A DNA stretch of 64,000 nt from Patella vulgata. Taxonomy: Eukaryota; Mollusca; Gastropoda; Patellidae. Of the stretch, positions 54,077 through 63,958 are shown piece after piece (the stretch's first letter is position 1; the number at the start of each line of letters is the position of its first letter). Below the pieces are notes generated by a model that worked only from the letters and a program-made list of their open reading frames with translations, was not told where the DNA came from and did not search any database. Both the position numbers and the translations under genes were made by a program. The stretch covers positions 45,230,539-45,294,538 of the forward strand of contig NC_065883.2 of assembly GCF_932274485.2 (NCBI RefSeq), written 5' to 3'.

Positions 54077-54411
54077 GGAGGTCACGGCGGCTAATGTGGG
54101 TAAGACGCTGTCTTGCTAGCCTGGAGGTCGGGTGTTCGATCATTGCATTGGCCGAGAAAGTTCATCCAGATTTTACGGCGTGGTTCCCCCCTTGTCAGTG
54201 ATGCAGGACGGATGGGACGAAAAACCGCGGTCCAGTGTAAATATTGTCGTGCACGTTAAAGATCCCTTGACAGTTGGAATTCGATATAAGAGTAGGCCGT
54301 AGTGCCGATGTCCGGGCAAAATTTCTCTCATAGCACACTGTATGGCGTATGTCCGTCTTCATTAGCCCAGTTCGGGGCAGAACAGTAAGTAGGACGTTAA
54401 ACCCCATTTCA
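54077..54411 (+). mobile_element. tRNA-derived SINE, full length, with 13-bp target duplication
   Basis: TTTTTTCGAGATT lies at 54064-54076 and 54412-54424. The 335-bp element has a tRNA-like head (GGGTAAGACGCTG; B-box-like GTGTTCGATC), the central CACGTTAAAGATCCCTTGAC block, 'ggcaaaatttctctcatagcacactgtatggc', the phrase 'cttcattagcccagttcggggc' and the end GACGTTAAACCCCATTTCA. It is the same family as the SINE at 9.07 kb and the longer of the two in its 3' half. It was presumably mobilised by a LINE with a similar 3' end. Confidence 0.9.
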
Positions 54412-54432
54412 TTTTTTCGAGATTCAAGTGTG

Positions 54433-55338
54433 AATATCGAAAAACAGTCATCTGAGACAGTACGTCAGACAGTGGGGACACACGGAAGACCCAGCAGTGC
54501 GCCGACGGCTCACCAGAGAGAACATCCATTGCGTAGACCTTACCGTGGACCGATCCTCACCCCTAGCCATCGATATGAACGTCTACAGTTTGCCCAACAA
54601 CACCAGAACTGGCGACACAGGCAATGGAGAACTGTTCAGTTCACAGATGAGTCGGTATTGCGTATCAACTGCAGATGGCAGGACCAGAATATGGCGTCAA
54701 CGTGACCACCGTTATTCCGACCAATGTGCCATCTAACGAGATTCGCGTCGAGGTCCAAGCATAATGGTTTTGGGTGAAATCGATCTGAACCATAGAGTGG
54801 GTCCTGTTGTGTTCCAAAATCTTGGTCCAGGGAGAGGAGGCGGCATCACTGCAATGCGCTACATAGATCAAGCTCTCAGACACCACGTCATACCACATTT
54901 CGCACGTCATAGAAACAACTTTTTCCAGTATGACAACGCCCACACTCGGTATTTTCTACAGCAGAACGGTGTTAACGTTATGCACTGGCTAGCCCTTAGT
55001 CCGAACTTAAACCCTATTGAAAATCTTTGGGATGAAATTCAGAGGAGACTTAATAACGTCATACCGAGACCAAACACAGCCGATGGATTGCGCCAGGCTT
55101 TTCTGAGAGTGTGGTTCATCAATCGTCTGGTCAACCCCACGTACAGACGGTGTGCTGCTGTTATTGAAACTCGCGGTGGACACACCAGATACTGATGTAT
55201 AGACTGTGTACAGACTCAAACCTTCTCGTAATGTCTTGGAAATTGTGATAAATTAATCACTGATGTGTCAAAATACTTTTCAGAAAAAGTTCCTTTGATC
55301 CATTTAGTAAGCCGTTTTCTAGAATGATTTGATTAGAG
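54433..55338 (+). mobile_element. Tc1/mariner relic (family 2), plus strand
   Basis: Begins inside the transposase (ETVRQTVGTHGRPSS) and runs to the terminal region GAATGATTTGATTAGAGTG near 55338. Catalytic phrases are FTDESVLRINCRWQDQ near 54645, the box FFQYDNAHTRYFLQQN near 54925 and SPNLNPIENLWDEI near 54990-55030, followed by NNVIPRPNTADGLRQAFL. The last 143 codons (54764-55195) form one frame ending ETRGGHTRY. The N-terminal DNA-binding region is absent and there are frame changes between the blocks. Confidence 0.8.
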
Positions 55339-55344
55339 TGGGGC

Positions 55345-55525
55345 TATACTATATACCTGAAAACACCGGAAAACACCGGAAAACAACCCGAAAACTACCG
55401 GAAAACACCATGTTATACTGAACTAATTTTTCATCAGGTCAGTTCTTATGTGGAGACTTAACCTCTCCCCCAAATTCTTAAACCTAACCCAGGCACACAG
55501 AGAACCAGGCTCCGGTTTCATATAC
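55345..55525. repeat. CCGGAAAACA minisatellite, copy 3, plus shared 95-bp segment
   Basis: 'tatactatatacc' opens an array of ACCGGAAAAC units to about 55415, then 'catgttatactgaac'. About 55430-55525 is the reverse complement of 13650-13740 ('cttaacctctcccccaaattc'). 55526-55700 is unassigned. Confidence 0.7.
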
Positions 55526-55699
55526 TGAGCGCCATGGAAAACGCACCACTTAGTTTTTCGTATAACAAAATGATCTTGTAAACATATCTTATTTATTTTG
55601 CTTCTTATTGTGAACAATATTAAAATTGGAACATATCAATAACAACACATTTGTACACTTATGGATGTTTAATCTGTAAATCAAGGGTACAAAGTCAGA

Positions 55700-56330
55700 G
55701 GGGTCAAAACCAAAAGTACGACACAGATGTCAGTAGCGCGTGTGTCCTCCACGGGCCATCATCACGGTAGGCTACAGCATTAACGCGACTTCTTCAAATG
55801 TGTAGGGCGGTCCGGTGATGAAATGTGAAGCCTCCCCACACCATTACACCCCCCCCCCACCCCATCGATTCGTTTCGAAGACGCATGTCCTTGAGCCCAT
55901 ATCAAACGCCGCTGACGGTGATGATCCCTGGGGATAGCTCCTACTTCTCTTAGACGACGTCTTACGGTGTTGGCACTTACTGGTCCTTGTCTTCCGACGA
56001 CTGCTGCACCTGTTCGAGTCGCTGGGCGGAATCTGTCACGCAGATGACTGACCCGGATGTAGCGGTCTTGGGGCTGGGCTGTAAACGCTTTGTGGAACAG
56101 GACGTTGACGGTCACGTGTTGATCCAGTAACTCGAACACGTTCCACCAACCTTACAATAGTGGACTGATGACAATTGAAGTGTCCGGCAATAGCACGTGT
56201 AGACATGCCAGCCCGGGACATTCCCATGGCTTCATTCCGTTGATTTTCAGTAAGTCTCGGCATCTCTAGCTCGATTCCTTCACACGTCCAACCAACAACA
56301 ATTACGACAGATTGACGTTTCACAGTTCAT
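55700..56330 (-). mobile_element. Tc1/mariner relic (family 3), minus, internally deleted
   Basis: The transposase starts MPRLTENQRNEAMGMSRAG at about 56262 with RAIAGHFNCHQSTIVRLVER (first helix-turn-helix). A second frame has QDRYIRVSHLRDRFRPAT and SANTVRRRLREVGA (second helix-turn-helix). Soon after, near the expected catalytic domain, the sequence jumps to a short GVMVWGG-like trace (55840s, beside a poly-C run) and ends. Distinct from families 1, 2, 4, E and T. Confidence 0.7.
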
Positions 56331-56509
56331 GTACTGCACATTAAGTTGAAAACATGCTTTTAAAAGGCTCACACACAATGCTGCACGTGAATATTGGGTT
56401 TTTCATGTGCATCTCGTGCAATTTTTTTTGTGCATACGGGCCGATATTTTTTGCGTTTGGGAGCAATGTGTAAAACAATAGTTCATAGTATTGCATAATA
56501 TACGGGTAC

Positions 56510-56612
56510 TGATTTCACAATATGACTGGTAACGTGACAGAGTGCAACTAGAAATATAACACGCATGAAACAAAGGGAAATCGATTGAACTTTGAGGTTT
56601 ATTAATTACACA
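56510..56612. repeat. Dispersed 105-bp repeat
   Basis: Nearly identical to about 43110-43205 ('ggtactgatttcacaatatg', 'gaaatataacacgcatga', 'atcgattgaactttgaggtttatta'). No element ends are apparent. The surrounding 56331-56940 contains nothing else that I recognise. Confidence 0.7.
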
Positions 56613-56940
56613 ATATAGTATATTGTGTAATGTTAATTTTTCAATTTAAAACTATACTCAGCCAAATTAAAAACTTGACACTGATGAATTTGAACAATTT
56701 TTTTTTTCTGGTAAGTCAAATATGTTTTAATGTGTTTCTAACGATAGTAAGTAGTAAGAAGCCTTTAATTTCATAAAATTGTAAAGTCACGTGGATCACG
56801 TGACTTTTGAGCATATAAAGATGAAAAACCTGAAAAACACGTGCAAACACAAACTCGTGAGGTCAATCGATGCAAGTTTGCTTAAACTGAACACGCACAC
56901 GTAACTTGAACTGGAAAAAACAAATTAAAATTGTTATTTT

Positions 56941-57556
56941 CATCTTTGTTAGAAAATGCCGCGCCTTTCAAATGTAGAACGTAGGCTCTATGCTGGCCAG
57001 TCTGTGGTCACTGTTGCAAGAGCCTTTAATTGTTCACGCCAGACAATAGAATGAGAGTGCTTTAAACTGGAACTATTGCCGACCGCCCAAGGGCGGGAAC
57101 GCCACGTGTGACGTCACTCCAGGAAGATCAAGCAATACGATTACGTCATCTTAGAAACAGATTTGTCACTGCAACCTCCACAAGTAGCAATTGCTGTATG
57201 GGGTCGAGCATTGTCTTGTTGAAACGTTAGTCCAGGCCCAGTTTGTGCAGTTACCCTTCCACCAAACATCTCTCTACTTGTGGAGGTTGCAGTGACAAAT
57301 CTGTTTCTAAGATGACGTAATCGTATTGCTTGATCTTCCTGGAGTGACGTCACCCTTCCACCAAACATCTCCCTACTTGTGGAGGTTGCAGTGACAAATC
57401 TGTTTCTAAGATGACGTAATCGTATTGCTTGATCTTCCTGGAGTGACGTCACGCGTGGCGTTCCAGCCCTTGGGCGGTCGGCAATAGTTCCAGTTTGACG
57501 CACTCTCATTCTAAGATTAATTATTGTCTGGCGTGAACAATTAAGAGTCATTCCAC
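56941..57556. mobile_element. Palindromic derivative of a Tc1/mariner element (family 4)
   Basis: The plus strand starts MPRLSNVERRLYAGQSVV at 56957 with FNCSRQTIE. The minus strand from about 57555 has the same N-terminal region (LNCSRQTIINLRMRVRQTG, ADRPRAGTPRVTSLQEDQAIRLRHLRNRFVTATSTSREMFGGRVT). Arms of about 200 bp (about 56990-57187 and 57372-57555) are reverse complements. In the right arm a 102-bp piece (57249-57350 and 57351-57450) is tandemly duplicated. The centre keeps GPGLTFQQDNARPHTAIA (second catalytic Asp) fused to the N-terminal region by a large deletion. No functional protein; structure implies replication-type inversion rather than simple decay. Confidence 0.8.
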
Positions 57557-58038
57557 GAGAAAACCATGGAGAAGGTGGGAAGGTGGGGGTCGGCAGATCA
57601 AGTTCATCTCGTTGGGATTTTATGGACTCCCCAAGACTACTTCACAGCCAGGAGGGCCGATCTCAAAATTTCACCATTATTAAGAAACAGTCTCTGGGTG
57701 ATTTTTGGCCAATTTTGCCATTTTTCAGGTCATTTTTGGTCAATTTTCAGCCAACTATTTGTAGCGAGTTTAGGATTTGGATGGAAATGGTGGTGATTGG
57801 TGGTGTTAGTGGTGGTCTTCCTGTGCCCCAGTGTGAAGACCATGAAGTCGCATCTATTCTCTGGGAGTAATGATCAGCAAAATTGTAACATATGGCGACT
57901 AAAACCGAAAATATAAACCTGCGAAAATTAGCTCTATTTTCTATGATGCGGGAGTAGGTCAAAATATCGAAATGGTTTTATGCACAGCGCGACTCCCTCT
58001 ATCGATATAAGAAATAAAATCTGTCACCTCTATTCAAT
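57557..58038. other. Unassigned stretch
   Basis: Two overlapping plus frames (57566-57796 and 57583-57870) have no recognisable domain. The sequence is T- and G-rich with 'gatttttggccaatttt' type runs. No repeat partner is found in the window. Confidence 0.35.
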
Positions 58039-58700
58039 CAATGCGAAATCATAAGTCAAAGTTGGTGAATTTTCCCTATTGTAATCTCTCATTCTCTATG
58101 AAATGGCCAACTACTTTCATTCAGGGTAAGCCAGCTTTATCCGTTTCTTCACCAAATCATTCGCCAGCGCTCGCAGGTAGCAGCTTGAAACCCGCTCGAG
58201 CAAAACTAGTCTCTTTGATGATGATTGGTATCCAATCCATGATGGCCGCGTCCGTGACCGCAGAATGTGGTACATATCCCAGATATGAGCAATGAATGGA
58301 CTTAATAGATTGACAGAGTGTACTAAGGACATTAAGGCCCGTCCTTTAACACATTACATAGCAATAATGTAATGCGAAATCATAAGTCAAAGTTGGTGAA
58401 TTTTCCCTATTGTAATCTCTCATTCTCTATGAAATGGCCAACTACTTTCATTCAGGGTAAGCCAGCTTTATCCGTTTCTTCACCAAATCATTCGCCAGCG
58501 CTCGCAGGTAGCAGCTTGAAACCTGCTCGAGCAAAACTAGTCTCTTTGATGATGATTGGTATCCAATCCATGATGGCCGCGTCCGTGACCGCAGAATGTG
58601 GTACATATCCCAGATATGAGCAATGAATGGACTTAATAGATTGACAAAGTGTACTAAGGACATTAAGGCCCGTCCTTTAACACATTACATAGCAATAAGT
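58039..58700 (+). repeat. Recent tandem duplication, unit 331 bp, each with an 84-codon frame
   Basis: 58039-58369 and 58370-58700 are almost identical; I find two or three differences by eye (for example CCCGCTCG against CCTGCTCG, and GACAGAG against GACAAAG). Each copy has a frame from ATG (58041, 58372) reading MRNHKSKLVNFPYCNLSFS, MKWPTTFIQGKPALSV and MAASVTAECGTYPRYEQ. No family is recognised; GTAAGCC near 58127 could be a splice donor. Conservation of the frame is uninformative because the duplication is so young. Confidence 0.85.
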
Positions 58701-59009
58701 GAATTGAAAACCGAATGGGAGCTGATTTCTTGACGAAGTGGGATTTTTGATCTTGATAAGTCGATTCTAGATGGAAAGGTGACATGTGCTTCCCATCGCT
58801 ACCGCCAGGGTCTCAAATGGAATATTCCAAAAGGATGTAAACATTATGCTGTCCATAATGAGGAAATGGGCTGTCAAAATGATATGACGTAGGGTCAAAA
58901 TTTAAACTTCATCATGAGATCATTTTCAGAGCCCAAAATAAATCTTGCCACGCCCTTTAAAACTAAATTTGTATATGAAAGGCATTTCTATCAGGGGCCA
59001 CCTCTCAAA

Positions 59010-59380
59010 ATATTGTTGATATCAACCCAAAGTATATGGGCCATTGAAAATTTTCTTGCATCGAGTCTCCGACTGATGGACTGGCTGGTAACAGGGACCC
59101 ATGCAAATACTTAGAAAATAATTTTAGTAAATTATTTTATGTGGTTTGGTTTTTTCAGGTTACTGTTGGAACTGATGACACCCCTCTCACTGCTACATCA
59201 TCTGCAGCTACTGGTAATGCTGCTTACATCCGTCATCAATCTACTGCTACTACATCATCTGCCACGCTGCCTCTTCCCTCTGTAACAGCTATTGGTATCG
59301 CCACCAGTAACATCAATAATAGGCCTAGATCAGGTAATGGTGATTACATGCAAAACCTTTAGGAAGGTTGCTAAGAATTC
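59010..59380 (+). repeat. Inverted duplication, left arm, with exon-like segment
   Basis: This arm pairs with about 59430-59840. It contains TTTTTTCAG ending at 59158, an open 175-bp segment (59159-59333) reading VTVGTDDTPLTATSSAATG and SATLPLPSVTAIGIATSN, and then CAG|GTAATG, a splice-donor-like site. The peptide is Thr/Ser/Ala-rich, like a low-complexity linker or mucin-like stretch. The host protein is unknown. Confidence 0.65.
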
Positions 59381-59429
59381 GCTGAAACCCTACATCAAAA
59401 CAAATCAGAATTAGAATACTGGAATTGGT

Positions 59430-59840
59430 TCAAGATTCGCATGTAATCATCATTACCTGATCTAGGCCTATTATTGGTATTCATTAATGTCACTGGTGTT
59501 GCTACCAATAGCGGTTACAGAAGGAAGAGGCAGCGTGGCAGTTGCAATATCCATAGCTGCAGATGATGTAGTAGCAGTAGATTGATGATGGATGTAAGCA
59601 GCACTACCAGTAGCTGCAGATGATGTAGCAGTAGGAGAGATGTCACCAGTTCCAACAGTAACCTGAAAGAACCAAACCATATAAAATAATTTACTAAACT
59701 TATTTTCTAATGTACTATTTGCAGGGGGCAACATTTGTAAATTTTTCTGAAACTGGTCCCAGTCAATCCATCATCCGGAGACTCGATACAAGAGATTTTT
59801 CAATTGCCCATATACGTTGGGGTTGATATTAAGAATATTT
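59430..59840 (-). repeat. Inverted duplication, right arm, with exon-like segment
   Basis: Read on the minus strand it repeats the left arm: acceptor-like TTCTTTCAG, a 206-bp segment at 59457-59662 (VTVGTGDISPTATSSAATGS and TATLPLPSVTAIGSNTSD) and donor-like CAG|GTAATG. Compared with the left arm it has an extra block of about 15 bp and a few more bases near the end, so the arms have diverged. Flanks match too ('gactcgat.caag', 'ccattgaaaatttt' in the left arm). The spacer between arms is about 50 bp. Confidence 0.65.
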
Positions 59841-60129
59841 TCTATCTGATTAAAACACAGATCCCATTTCGTTTCGTTTTTATAGTTTAAAATTTTGTTT
59901 TACTTGTCTTTACTACACTAGGATCTGAAAGAGTTGTTATCATTGACGTGTTCTGAATAGTGTGAGGTATTAGCCAATGAAAGGGCCTGTTACGGCGAGC
60001 TTTAGACATGTTTTGCACGGAACTGTAGGCAAGCCCCTAGAAGCACTAATGCTGACTGGTTAATCAAATGTCTGATGGCGAAATATATAAACAAAAATCA
60101 TTGCGACTGGGATACTTTTTCTTCCTGGA

Positions 60130-60258
60130 ATTGCAATGTTTTATCGCATTTCAACCCAAGAAAGCTCGAAGTATACGCCTTACTTTCTTGTTTACGGAAA
60201 GGATCTCATATTGCCCTATTGCGTCCTATATTGCCCTATTGCGTCCCATATTGAAATA
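60130..60258 (+). mobile_element. LTR-retrotransposon (Ty3/gypsy-like) integrase relic, left piece
   Basis: A short reading with STQESSKYTPYFLVYGKD corresponds to the conserved part of gypsy-type integrases after the catalytic core. A related piece lies at 63522-63680, the two being separated by the Tc1 insertion at 60259. Only this small part of the element is left, without LTRs; it is broken and old. Confidence 0.6.
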
Positions 60259-63200
60259 TACTCTCCAAAAAAAGTAGGGGATATTCAGAAACAATACAAA
60301 ACTGCGGAAATGCACTGCTGTTTTATTAGATGTAACCAGTGTATGTTAATAACAGGCCAATTGCCTACACATGAACATAAACAGTTCATAAGGGCGGCTT
60401 ATGTGACGGCCTCGTTTCTCTCGCAAAGGGATACACTGTCAAAAGTGAAAATGGACGTTTTTGATTTTGTCTTAATAATGAGTAATGCTCCACCAATCCT
60501 CAGACATACAGCAATTCGTCGTGGCATGCCCCTAATCAACCGTCCAATCACGATTTGGGGCAATATGACCCACTCCTCTTGCAGTCCCACGCCCAATTCT
60601 TGCAGTGTTGTCGGTTGTCTCCCGATCAAAATAAACGTAACACACGCTTAACACGTTTAGATACGCTAAACAGGAAATCTTATGCAAGAACCGATAGACA
60701 AGCAAATATGGATAGGATAAACCAGCAAGCGGCAGTTTTCATCAACCCTTCCTTGAAGTGTCAAATTTGACAATGAATCCCTCCCACGTGTATGGCGCTA
60801 TTGCGTGTCGCACATGCAGCTCAGTCAGGGGGTCAGGTGGCAACTGTAAAAAAAAATACAAACAGCAACTAGGGGTGGGGTGGGTCTGCCAGTCGAAAAA
60901 AGTGCAAGATAAAGTGCATTTCCGGGTAAGAAAATTAAGTGGTCTAACTGAGTTCTGCAAGAAAAAGGAATTTCCGGGTAAGAAAATTGGGTGGTCTAAC
61001 TGAGTTCTGCAAGAAAAAAAGCATTTCCGGGTAAGAAAATTAGGTATGGTCTAACAGAGTTCTGGAAAGAAAAAAAGCATTTCCGGGTAAGAAAATTGGG
61101 TGGTCTAACAGAGTTCTGAAAGAAAAAAAGCATTTCTGGATAAGAAAATTGGGTGGTCTAATGGGTCCCTGCAAGAAAATTGCATGAAACGGGATACGAA
61201 ATATTTCAGTTCATATCAATAACAACTCCATCAAAATAGAATCGTATTTTAGAGCGTATCCAAAATTATAGTTTACGTACATATACATCTACAAAAAATA
61301 GGGATATAAAATTGAAAGCTATATCCTACTTTTTGCCTCAGTAATTACAATAAATGCGCTGTTTTGAGCTCCAAATGAGTTGACGTTAGGTCATTTGGGT
61401 ATTATACGATTAGATATCATGTCGGACAAATGCAACAAAATCTGAATTCTATAGAATAATAACAAGGGCAGTTCTAGAAACTACGGCTCTACTCTTTCAA
61501 TAGAGAATGATCATGGAAAATATGCTTTGATTGGTCGCTGGTAAATAAATCATGAAAGAAAATGCTATTCGAATATTTCAAATAAAATATTTTTAACGTT
61601 TGAAGATTTTTAAAAAGATTAGTAAATTAGCCTTATTGTGGCCTTTTTGACCGGTAGTGCCAGTCGTGAATGAATTAGTTACGGCCTGTTAACCGAGACT
61701 ACACAGGGATAACTCTTGGCAACAACCGGCAACAATGATGGCTACACTTTCGAAGTTTTGATAACTTTAACATGGGTGAGTTTTTAGCCTTTATTATTTT
61801 ATTTGCAGACCGTCAACACAATTTTATTGCTAGTTCTTGTTCAGAGAAGAGCAGTTCTTGCATACATCCCTCAGAATACCCCATAAAACTATGTGATGCC
61901 TAGGATTCAAGTGGTTGCTATGAATATCGTTCTGACGTGTTGTCAATCATTGTCAATTTTAGCATAATTTCCCGTTATCCTAGGCCCAAATCAGCTGCTA
62001 TATCACCTCCCCGTTTGGCTATATTTTCAAACAATTTCTTGAGACTAATGACTCATTATCAGGCGGATCATGTTATTCAGAATTTGGGCAAACTTTGATT
62101 TAAATTGTCCACTTTAAAGTAAACACCGCAGAGTGCAAAAAAACAAAACAAAATTGTCCACACTGCTTAGTTACGAAAAATTTATGATGCCTGTTTATGA
62201 CTGATTTTCTTCTGTTTTATATATTTCAGAGATGTGTTTGGATGAAGTTTGAAAATAGTGTGATGGTAATTTGAGCAGAATTTCTTGAAGATATTTGTCA
62301 ATAAAGATTTGAGTTGAGGAAGATGGCTGAGCACAAAATTAAAAAAAAGTACATTGTAATATTTATATACGCAGTTATTCGATTTGCTAAAACAGAGGGG
62401 TGTTATATATTGTCCAATCGACAGTGTCTAATCACTAATCAAAACGCAAGATTCACCCTTAAGCATGTTACAATGCCGTGTCGATACTGGTTCTTTCCCT
62501 GTCTCGGAGGTGGTGTTTGGTAACTATGTTTTTAGGACAATTGTGATACTTAAGGGACTGTGATTAACTTTATAATTCCTCCGGGAAAGTGAACTTTAAT
62601 TTCGTGAAAACCCATGCTTTCTAACATGGAGGATCACCATAGACATCGTGAACTCTGTGAACCATGAACTTTGAATTAGAACTGTCAACAAAGAAAACTG
62701 TCAACTTGTTTATGTTTGTACTGTAACTCCTGTTTCTTGTATATGTTTATTTACATCATTTCATTCAAGTGTTATCCCGTGATTTGAACGACTGTTGTCT
62801 TTGTCAATTTGGTTTGCCAGCCCACTCGTGTGGAGAGGGTCAACATCTTTTTTATTCACAACACCGCAGCATGCCGAGATGAGATTTGGGTAATCTTTTA
62901 CTTCTTCACTCTCTGGTCAAAATTGGTCAACCTGTGATCAGTAGATTTGAGTGGATATGGGAAAGCACAATAAATGAATAGGTACAAGCCTATATTTTAG
63001 CCTGTCTCTGCATATGGGCAGTCTTAGACTATCTTTGCTAATAATTCAGACTCAGAATTTTGTCGAACATCAACTCAATATAAATACTTTTGGGTGGTCT
63101 AAAATGAGATATTTCAAGAAACATATTTTCTTGCACAAGATTTTAGGGTGGTCTAATAAGCAACTGTGAGGAACACATTTTCTTGTGCATGATTTTTGGG

Positions 63201-63519
63201 TGGTCAATTAAGCAACTGTGAAGAACACATTTTATTGCGCAAGATTTTAGGGTGGTCTTTCTTAAAAATGATGGTGCATATATTTTTACGCAAGATTTTA
63301 ATAGGTGGGTGGTCTACCCAGGTCCAGTGCATATTTTTCGACTTGACGTATGATGTTTTTTTACTACTGCCCCCCCCCCGGCTCAGTGGTTCTGTTGGGG
63401 CGATAAGTTCTTCATCTGTGAACATACTCTCAAAGCATGTCAACTGTCCATGACTATTTATCATATCACAACCTGCATAGGTATTTGCATTTCAATATCC
63501 TCTACTTTTTTTAAGAGTA
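60259..63519 (-). mobile_element. Tc1/mariner deletion derivative split by a hAT-like element
   Basis: It starts TACTCTCCAAAAAAAGTAGG at 60259 and ends CTACTTTTTTTAAGAGTA at 63519, with TA on both sides. 60259-60825 is the reverse complement of the derivative at 11.86 kb: terminal transposase codons (TTLQELGVGLQEEWV and MPRRIAVCLRIGG on the minus strand near 60620-60500), then directly the leader. 63381-63519 continues it. The 2555 bp between belong to a second insertion. The target was an integrase relic of an LTR retrotransposon. Confidence 0.7.
60826..63380. mobile_element. hAT-like non-autonomous element with minisatellite arms
   Basis: GCTCAGT occurs at 60819-60825 and 63381-63387, and the Tc1 leader phrase 'cagctcag|tggttct' is restored across it. 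Ends are CAGGGGGTCAGGTGG and a poly-C/G end (CCCCCCCCCG), weakly inverted. The left subterminal region has five 54-bp units with AAGAAAATTGGGTGGTCTAA (60917-61190). The right has four or five 56-bp units with 'aagattttagggtggtcta' (about 63085-63310). The interior (61190-63080) contains no recognisable transposase; short frames such as 62314-62523 show no domain. hAT assignment is tentative because the duplication is only 7 bp clean. Confidence 0.5.
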
Positions 63520-63521
63520 TA

Positions 63522-63680
63522 TTTTATGGGGCTGACTATGTTCCAACGATGCTTCAGCGTCTAAATCACGCGTTTGGCCATGTTAGAAAAAACTTGATAG
63601 ATAGTCTTGAAAGGAATAAGGAATATTTCAATAGAAGGGCAGTGGATCAAAATTTTGAAGTCGGTGATCCTGTATAAAGG
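63522..63680 (+). mobile_element. LTR-retrotransposon (Ty3/gypsy-like) integrase relic, right piece
   Basis: The reading VPTMLQRLNHAFGHVRKN and NKEYFNRRAVDQNFEVGD is typical of the C-terminal part of gypsy-type integrases, just before the GPY/F-like region. It continues the relic at 60130-60258 beyond the Tc1 insertion. Fossil, broken, without visible LTR. From 63681 to 63801 nothing is recognised. Confidence 0.65.
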
Positions 63681-63801
63681 TCAAAACTTCAAGGAAACAG
63701 GGGTACTACCGAGCTACTATGTCGAATTTCAAACACTATATATCCTCGCTCGAAGTTCCCTTTACCGTAAATGATGCAGCGCACCGTATTCTTTTAGCTC
63801 T

Positions 63802-63958
63802 GGGTCCTGTTTCACGAAATTTTAACTAAAGATAAAATCCAAATTTTAGTAGATACTTCAATTTTGATTGGCTAAGCTCTACAATCAGTCTAATATTATC
63901 CAATCAAATTTCTAAAATTTGGATTTTATCTTAGTTAAAATTTCGTGAAACAGACCCC
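63802..63958. mobile_element. MITE with about 48-bp terminal inverted repeats
   Basis: GGGTCCTGTTTCACGAAATT with 'ttaactaaagataaaatcc' at 63803-63855 pairs with 'ggattttatcttagttaaaatttcgtgaaacagacccc' at 63921-63958. The remaining centre is about 65 bp, giving 157 bp in all. Such short, hairpin-forming elements with GGGTCTGTTTCACGA ends are typical MITEs of animals. I could not fix the target duplication. Confidence 0.8.

Noticed and set aside
55420-55450. CTGATGA on the minus strand as a hammerhead ribozyme core, which some PLEs and other retroelements carry
   Set aside because: The required stem II and GAAA are not found at the correct spacing, and no PLE sequence is adjacent.
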